Positions 56,701-64,000 of a DNA stretch of 64,000 nucleotides are shown here, piece by piece; position 1 is the stretch's first letter; every line of letters begins with the position of its first letter. The DNA is from Alopecurus myosuroides (taxonomy: Eukaryota; Streptophyta; Magnoliopsida; Poales; Poaceae): assembly GCA_028641055.1 (NCBI GenBank), contig CM054063.1:179992756-180056755 (forward strand), in the 5' to 3' direction. Under the pieces are notes generated by a model. It did not search any database. It worked only from the letters and a program-made list of their open reading frames with translations, and had not been told where the DNA came from. A program made the translations under genes and the position numbers.

Positions 56701-57999
56701 GACGGGAGGGGCACCGGCGGCTCGCTGTCCGTCACCGCGGCGGCGCACGTGCCTGCGGGCGGTGTGCAGGGGGCGTGGAGGCGGCCGAGAGGGGAGAGGA
56801 GGGAGATGCGATCGGAGGCTCACCTCGATCTTCTGTCGGTGACGAAAACCGACGGCAGGTAGCAGCGGCGATCCTTCCGGCGACGGCGCGGCCGGCTCGG
56901 GCCTCCTCCCGCCTCCGCTCCTTCACGAAAGCCGACGAGGAACCCACCCCGGTTCCATTCCCGGAGTCAGTTGCCCCTCGAGGTGATCATGGGGGATGGA
57001 AGGTGGCAGCCATGGCGCTCGGTGGTGGGTGGTTGTGGTGCAGGGATTCGGTGGTGATCTTCAGAGAGTGCGGGAGAAGGCAGAGGTAGCGAACGGCGGC
57101 GCAGGAGGAAGCTAGCTAGGGCAGGGGGTCTAGGGTAGAGGGTAGGTAGTTTTTATGGAGGGGAGAGCCTAGTACGGCAGCTCATCCGGGAGGGGGCGGA
57201 AGGATCGGATGGTTCTGTACGTGTTCGTACTGAAGATGTCGACATCGCGAGGAAGAAGACAAAACAGAGGGGGGTATGGGCCAAAAAGGTAATGGGCTGG
57301 GGAGAAAGGAAGGAAAGGGGGTTGGTTCTTCTCCTTGGGCTTTTCCTTTTTATTATTTCTGTTTGTTTTTTTTTGTAAGGTTTGGTCTTAGAAGAAAAAC
57401 ATAGCTTTTAGCTTAACAAAATTCTAGAAAAATTAAGTTATGCTTGTTAGCTCAAAAGCAAACAGATGCCCAGGTTGGTTTCCAAAAAGGTGAGATTTAA
57501 ATTGCTGTTTGAAATTTAAACCAATTTTAGGTGAATTTTATTATTAAAAGATCATTAACAAAACAAACCTTTTAAATAGGGTAACCCCTAAGGTTTAAAG
57601 TGATTTAAAGATTATCAGTGTGTGGTAAACTTCATGGATTCAAAAGAGTAATGATTTTGAGAATGGGTTTGAATTTGGAAATGGTTTGGAATTAATTGAT
57701 TGATTAATTGTTTGATTAAACCAACAATTTAATAAGTGATTTGATTTAAATTTTTGAGTTAGCCATTAGGGTTTTAACAAGAGGGGGAAATTTATTAACA
57801 GTCAATTTGATTAAAACAATTTTCAAACTATTGAAAAACAACTGGGTGGTTTAGTTTGCAATTTTGAAATTGGAAATTTTGAGCAAGGGTGAAAGTTTAG
57901 ATTGTTTTGAAATTTTTCAGTTGTGATGCAAACATGGTGCAATGCAATGTGATGCATATGATGCAAGCAAAACAAACAGGTAACACCCCAGGTTTTACA
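53752..57999 (-). repeat. 3' LTR of element S (4248 bp)
   Basis: Ends on plus: TGTGACGCCCCGGGATCGGG and AGGTTTTACA. Contains an AT-rich central part with about 159-bp periodic repeats (55784-56340), a GC-rich part with short frames (56400-57110), and a box-B-like motif (56540-56530). ORFs in it occur identically in the partner LTR and show no protein similarity known to me. Confidence 0.95.
55784..56340. repeat. Degenerate about 159-bp tandem repeats within the S LTR
   Basis: A similar phrase (GAT/ATTGG-AAA-CATATTTT... ATTTGGA) recurs at about 55784, 55944, 56102 and 56260, spacing 157-160. It is accompanied by CAAAACAAAGTTGATA and AATTAGTTATGAATT words. The same array is in the partner LTR from about 60506. 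Confidence 0.7.
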
Positions 58000-58474
58000 G
58001 ACGACACCACTAACAAGGGATTGCGCCCTCGCAATCCACCTGCTAACCCGGGAGGGGAAAGAAGTTCTACTATCGATTCTTCATGCTTCCGGCTGATCTC
58101 CTCGACACCACTAACAAGAGATTCTTGCTCGGAGTGACGACGATGTTCTTCCACCAGGAATCTTCCGATGATCGAACCTATTAGGTTAAAGGCTCAGAAA
58201 ACGTCCACCCACGTAGGATCCTAACACTTTGAGAGATAGATAAGAGAGGAGACTCCAAAACAAATAAGATAGAAGGAGGAATAGAATGGAGATAAGGAGA
58301 AAACAAGAATCCTATTGAGATGTTTCCAAAATAGTTTAACAGAAAATAGTTTTTGACACTCTAGAAACAACGACCGTTAGCGAGGTTAACCTACAGGCTT
58401 TGCGGACCCGTTGCTTCGATAACCATTCGTATCGAAACAATATCGGGAATCGGAACCAAGGCTCTGATACCATT
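58000..58474 (-). other. Non-coding interior and PBS of element S
   Basis: 475 bp between the LTRs. The PBS for initiator Met tRNA (TGGTATCAGAGC) is at 58472-58461. A word ACACCACTAACAAG occurs twice (about 58005 and 58105). No ORF. The PPT next to the 3' LTR (58000 side) is not obviously purine-rich. Any packaging signal must lie here or in the LTR R-U5. Confidence 0.85.
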
Positions 58475-61400
58475 TGTGACGCCCCGGGATCGGGCACTAT
58501 GCAGATTTCAGCATTCCCGCCAAATCCGCATAATAACCGATTCCAGGTTGCCATTTATGATAACATTACAATAGTTCACGAATAATCCACAATTACAACA
58601 GAAACAGATAGTTACAAGATGACTCAACGAGCCAGGGATACAACTGATACAATACAAAGATCCAAATAACAGCGGAAGAAACAACATAGTGTCCGGCTAC
58701 GGTCAAGATCCAAATTGGACTAAGAGTCCTGAAGATAACCGAGAGCGTCCAATCCCTGCCCAGGCCAAGCCGGAGGGATTCCCAAGCTAACGTCGTCAGA
58801 CTTCAAACCTGTTGACTGCAATATTGAATATGCAGCCACGAAAGAGATTCGTGGGTCAGTACGGTTAAGTACTGGCAAGTGGATAAACCATACTCACAAG
58901 ATACCGGTGTAGCCAGTCATCACAAGATACAAATACTTTGGGATCAACGGAAAGAAGGGGTTATTGCAAATAAGCGACAGCGGGCTGCACTAACCAACTA
59001 CAGAGAGATACTACAACTTCCGGCTAACAGAAAGAAGATAAGATCGAGGATAGTAACCAACTGAAACTAACTCCAAACAAACCCATCCTGGATCTCGCCC
59101 CTTATCCGAAGAAGCAATCCGAGGATGACTCACACAGTTGGATTAATGATGGATCAAGTTATTGTGTCAATAAGACTATTACTAGTCAAGTTATTATCAT
59201 TAGGTGTAAGTTGTCTGAGTACTTGTTAGCCAGTACTTTCACCAAGTAATCCATAACCGCGGAAAACACGGCTTCTCGAGAAGATTTATCCCTGCAGGGT
59301 GTGCTCCAGTACCCGTACACACTCAAGCCACCAACTAAAACTCAGGTTGGCTTGACACGACCCAAACCATCTCTACAACCCATCCTAGGAGCCACGGAGC
59401 TATAAGGTCCCAGCCACGCAGCCGAATACTCAGCGCAGGTGTGCAAAACTCCCGCAGGACACAACACCCCGGCACTACAGGCCTCGCCCTATATGCATCA
59501 TCATCATCACCAGTAACCATGGGGGCGCCACCCATTATGCAAAGGAGCAAATGGAACACCCGAACTAAGTGTGGCTCTTCGGACAAGCTGCAGATCAGGT
59601 CTAAGTCGAGGGGGGTCCCATACTACCACCCGGATGCGGTGAGCACGCTCATCATGGATCAGTAGACAAGACTCTTTTCCTAGTTTCGACACTAGCAGGC
59701 TTCAAAACCCTAACCTGGGCCTCCTGCCGGTGCCTTATCATCAAATTATTATTACCCAAAACATTAACAGGTTGATTGAATTGATACCCAATTATCAACT
59801 AAACAGGTGATAAGTAAAAGGACAGCAAGACTTGAGCACAAACAACACTAAGCATGCAACTACGACACGAGGGCCAACAAGGTAAACAAACAACAGTTAA
59901 TAGGAAGTGGAAGGAAGGCTATATCATGGCTGCAAGGTAAACAATATGATTGGATCGAGACACAAGCATCGAAACAACAGGCTAGAATAAGAACAACGGA
60001 AAGAATCGGTAACAAGTGATGAAAGGCAGCCATATGGCAGCAAGTGAGTATACTTGCCTGAGATCCCGCAAGGTAGCAGAACTTGTCGTTGCTCACATCA
60101 TCTCAACGTCCTATCCGGGAAGAAGCAACGAACCTCGAACAAACACCGGATGCAACAATTACTACTACGGCAAAAGATCTAGCATGATCCTATTTTATAT
60201 GCATGGCATGGCAAGATGCAACAGGGGAAACAACTTAAGCAATTTAATCGGAACCGGAGTCCGGAGAAATAGGAATTGGTTCAAGTTGTTTATCTAACCA
60301 TCAAGTTAAATGTTTTTTAGCATGGCAAACAATAAAGTAGATGAGTTAGGCAATTTAAATGGAAGGGGGCAACAGTTGGAATTATTTATCCCACACATTC
60401 CATATGTTGTCATATAGATGAACATGCATAACAAGATCTAAAAGGCACAAGATAAGATGCAAACAGGGATATGAATGGCATGAACATGTTAAGGACATGA
60501 AACTGATTGGAAAACATATTTTAATTGTTTGATTTGGAATTGAAATGAATTAGTTATGAATTTTGGCAATTTAAATTGCATTAAATAAGAGGTGAAACAA
60601 TTATTCAAATTAATTGTTGCAAACCAGAAAACAAAGTTTATATTCAAGTGTGGCATTTAATTTTGGATGGAAAACATGTTTTGAGTATTTAATTTGGAGC
60701 AACCATTTGAAAGTTATTAATTATGCCATTTAATTAACCAATTTGAGGATTATTAAATAACATTAATTTTAGTTGCCCAAATTGCAAAACAAAGTTGATA
60801 AACAGAAAGTACATGAAATTTGGATTGAAAAACATATTTTATTGGTGTGATTTGAGTTAGGTATGAATTAATTATAGAATTAACCAAATTGGAAAAGAAA
60901 TGTTTGAATTTGAAATTTGAAACAATTTGGAATGTTCAAAACAGAAAACAATTTGCATATTTGAAAAGTTTATGAGATTTTGATTGGGATACATATTTGG
61001 TTTGTGCAAATTGGAGTTGTATTGACAAAGTTCTTGAATTTACAAAATTGGGGTTGATATGACAATTTTAGGAAAAGAAAATAAAGAGAAACACGGTCAG
61101 GAACTTTCTGCACCCTGGAGAGATGCTCCACACGCGGTTGACAGGTGGGCCATCGCCACGGGGGCGCGGGTGGACGGTGATGTGGCACGTAAGGTCCATG
61201 ACCCGTGGGCCTGGCCACGCGGTTATTTCCGCGAAAAAGGATGCGCGAGGGGGGATCGAACCCACCCCCTCTCGGTGGCGCGCGGCGGTCGCTACCAGTG
61301 CGGTATTCGGTTGTTCCTGTCAGGTAAGGAGTGCGAGGCTAGTTAACATGTGTTTGCGCTAACTGAATTTTTCTTGGTGCAGGTTCGGTCGCTGCCAGCG

Positions 61401-62721
61401 ACAGAGGAAGGCTTCGATGGCGGACGGGAGGGGCACCGGCGGCTCGCTGTCCGTCACCGCGGCGGCGCACGTGCCTGCGGGCGGTGTGCAGGGGGCGTGG
61501 AGGCAGCCGAGAGGGGAGAGGAGGGAGATGCGATCGGAGGCTCACCTCGATCTTCTGTCGATGACGAAAACCGACGGCAGGTAGCAGCGGCGATCCTTCC
61601 GGCGACGGCGCGGCCGGCTCGGGCCTCCTCCCGCCTCCGCTCCTTCACGAAAGCCGACGAGGAACCCACCCCGGTTCCATTCCCGGAGTCAGTTGCCCCT
61701 CGAGGTGATCATGGGGGATGGAAGGTGGCAGCCATGGCGCTCGGTGGTGGGTGGTTGTGGTGCAGGGATTCGGTGGTGATCTTCAGAGAGTGCGGGAGAA
61801 GGCAGAGGTAGCGAACGGCGGCGCAGGAGGAAGCTAGCTAGGGCAGGGGGTCTAGGGTAGAGGGTAGGTAGTTTTTATGGAGGGGAGAGCCTAGTACGGC
61901 AGCTCATCCGGGAGGGGGCGGAAGGATCGGATGGTTCTGTACGTGTTCGTACTGAAGATGTCGACATCGCGAGGAAGAAGACAAAACAGAGGGGGGTATG
62001 GGCCAAAAAGGTAATGGGCTGGGGAGAAAGGAAGGAAAGGGGGTTGGTTCTTCTCCTTGGGCTTTTCCTTTTTATTATTTCTGTTTTTTTTTTTTTGTAA
62101 GGTTTGGTCTTAGAAGAAAAACATAGCTTTTAGCTTAACAAAATTCTAGAAAAATTAAGTTATGCTTGTTAGCTCAAAAGCAAACAGATGCCCAGGTTGG
62201 TTTCCAAAAAGGTGAGATTTAAATTGCTGTTTGAAATTTAAACCAATTTTAGGTGAATTTTATTATTAAAAGATCATTAACAAAACAAACCTTTTAAATA
62301 GGGTAACCCCTAAGGTTTAAAGTGATTTAAAGATTATCAGTGTGTGGTAAACTTCATGGATTCGAAAGAGTAATGATTTTGAGAATGGGTTTGAATTTGG
62401 AAATGGTTTGGAATTAATTGATTGATTAATTGTTTGATTAAACCAACAATTTAATAAGTGATTTGATTTAAATTTTTGAGTTAGCCATTAGGGTTTTAAC
62501 AAGAGGGGGAAATTTATTAACAGTCAATTTGATTAAAAAAATTTTCAAACTATTGAAAAACAACTGGGTGGTTTAGTTTGCAATTTTGAAATTGGAAATT
62601 TTGAGCAAGGGTGAAAGTTTAGATTGTTTTGAAATTTTTCAGTTGTGATGCAAACATGGTGCAATGCAATGTGATGCATATGATGCAAGCAAAACAAACA
62701 GGTAACACCCCAGGTGTTACA
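58475..62721 (-). repeat. 5' LTR of element S (4247 bp)
   Basis: Almost identical to 53752-57999. Visible differences include T/C at 54638 versus 59361, one T fewer in a run near 60310, and GGTTTTACA versus GGTGTTACA at the end. Confidence 0.95.
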
Positions 62722-64000
62722 TAGGAGCAGTGCATCAAGATATCTAGGTTATGCAGTATATAGGAGAACTCTATCTACTGACATCAAATAGTTTGGAATC
62801 GAATGCAAAGTACGAGATTCAAATCACTTTGAAATCATATATGAGCAGATAAGAGGTTATGCTTGCCTTGGTTATAAGAAAACCAGATAGAGGCTTCAGG
62901 AATAAGTGCTTGACTTGTCGGTTAGGATCAAGTATTCGTCATGGAGTTGTTGGACTTCTCTTCGGAGTCGGATTCTATCGAGGGGGAATAACACCGAAAC
63001 AAAGAAGAACAATCAACCATGGCATCGATGCAATGCGCAATATGTATCCATGAGCAAGTTAATGCATTGAAATAAATCCCTAGACATGTTCGTTGGGTTG
63101 CTAGGGTTCGTATGGCAATTATGAAGTTTTTCTGGAATTAGCCCGAAATGGACCCCGGAGGGGCAATTCGGACGATTCTGAAAGTGAGTACAATTTTAGT
63201 TGCTCAAATGGGTTTAAAAACATCATAACTAGGTTGCATTTTTCATTTTGAGCATTTTGGTATATAACTTTTAATTTTCTAATTTTAGTGAATAAAAACT
63301 TATTTTCTATTATTAAATGATTAAACAACATTAGATAAAGGCCATTTTTTCAACTTTCTCAAACATGTGTGAAAATTACATATTTGGATAGAGAATTTTG
63401 GTACCTCACTTTTATTTTTCTGATTAATATTTTAATAGTTATTGATTTTACAAAATAGACCATTTTTCTGGAAATTAAACATAGGAGATATGACATCATC
63501 ACGACGTCACTGTGACATCACCCAGGACGAATCTTCTCTGATCTTCACAACTAACATCAAATTCGATGAAAAACGTGTGCAATTCAGAAATTAAACTACA
63601 TCATGAGCTAGAGGAGGTGGAGGGGAACCTAGGGGTGCCGTCGGCGGACCAAATGGTCGCCGGAAAGCTCACCGGCGGCGAGGAACCGCGGCGGCGACCA
63701 TGGGTGCACGGTGGCGAGGCGATTCAGAGGTGGAGGAAGTGATTGGAGGGGATGGTGAGCCTCACCAAGGTGCGCTGGAGCTCGTGGGATGGTCGGATGG
63801 GGCAGGGGCGGCCGGAGTCGCCGGCGGCGAGCACGGGGAGCCGGCGGCCGGACTCGGGGAAGACGGCACGATTCGCTCGATTGGGGCCATCCCAGCTTCT
63901 GATACTTGACGAGGAGGACAAGGGGAGGACGACGGAGCTGACGGTGCGCTCGGTTCATCGCGGGGCAGCGTGTAGCGTCGGCGAGGAGTGAATTCCAGCG
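62722..64000 (-). repeat. Element H, LTR 2, continuation to window end
   Basis: Resumes after S following the duplicated TAGGA. It holds an AT-rich stretch (63180-63480) and a GACATCATCACGACGTCACT cluster (63491-63510) with ACGT and TGACATCAC cores that could bind bZIP factors. A GC-rich stretch from 63600 has Gly/Arg-rich short frames, similar in style to the S LTR. No gene recognised. Confidence 0.5.

Larger units (their letters stand above)
53747..62726 (-). mobile_element. Element S: complete LTR retrotransposon with 4.25-kb LTRs and 475-bp interior
   Basis: Element 53752-62721, flanked by a perfect TAGGA duplication (53747-53751 and 62722-62726). LTRs 53752-57999 and 58475-62721 have TG...CA ends. 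PBS TGGTATCAGAGC on the minus strand (58472-58461) lies two bases from the LTR, giving the orientation. The interior (58000-58474) has no ORF. The LTRs differ at only a small number of sites by eye, so the insertion is recent. It must use enzymes of another element. Confidence 0.95.

Noticed and set aside
54156..57089. ORFs such as 54156-54341, 54634-54942 and 56628-57089 as host genes
   Set aside because: Each recurs at a fixed offset of about 4722-4723 in the second LTR of element S and shows no known domain; they are LTR sequence.
53752..62721. Segmental tandem duplication of 4.2 kb
   Set aside because: TG...CA ends, a PBS two bases from the second copy and a matched TAGGA duplication identify the copies as LTRs.

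Overview
This window is plant nuclear DNA from a grass, most likely a pooid such as a Triticeae relative. The evidence is a Tat-lineage Ty3/Gypsy element with an extra antisense spliced gene, a BARE1/Angela-type Copia LTR terminus, a Sabrina/Fatima-like LTR (TGATACGTC start), a Stowaway-like end, and one intronless GC-rich F-box gene. Almost everything is nested retrotransposon. The F-box gene at 40508-41902 is the only convincing host gene. The species call is inference.

Left block (1-20920): a Tat-type element A lies on the minus strand. Its 5' LTR is 11653-12555, followed by PBS, gag-protease (11504-8217), an in-frame amber codon, then pol with RT, dual RNase H and integrase (8216-4624; one integrase frameshift). 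Past pol, on the opposite (plus) strand, is the spliced antisense accessory gene (exons 2-8, 19-3947). The same LTR is followed directly by the 3'-type region of a second element: a second accessory-gene copy (13246-16206) cut in exon 4. That copy is joined tail-to-tail to a third, inverted copy (20210-16201). The result is a near-identical palindrome (12556-16199 and 16201-20900) ending in a 20-bp LTR stub fused to a truncated Copia LTR (20921-21935).

Middle block (23.4-39.8 kb): a decayed minus-strand LINE (about 35712 to 23460) is split by a non-autonomous Sabrina/Fatima-like element (24574-31210). The target-site duplication and the LINE reading frame both confirm the insertion. The LINE abuts a third Tat-like fragment (3' LTR 35713-36494 plus 39336-39451, PPT, and the start of another accessory gene at 39828). 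A Copia element that keeps only gag-protease/pre-integrase (36495-39330, TSD TGGGG) sits inside that LTR.

Gene island (40.2-45.2 kb): a Stowaway-like fragment, the F-box gene with a duplicated partial F-box, a 96-bp tandem repeat, and a Harbinger/Tourist-type MITE with TTA duplication (44253-44602).

Right block (45.3-64.0 kb): LTRs of an old large-LTR element H (45272-46422; 52252-53751 and 62722-64000). H is interrupted by a truncated Tat-like element T (46423-52250), which carries a nearly intact accessory gene (47521-50462) and a pol remnant. H is interrupted again by a complete, young element S (53752-62721, TSD TAGGA). S has 4.25-kb LTRs and only 475 bp of non-coding internal DNA.

Most notable for follow-up: a UAG at the same protease/RT position in two diverged Tat-like elements; the repeated preservation of the antisense accessory gene; the extreme LTR-to-internal ratio of S; a palindrome in the H and S LTRs with paired base changes; and the recombination junctions at 16200, 20920 and 52250. 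All coordinates and alignments were read by eye without software.
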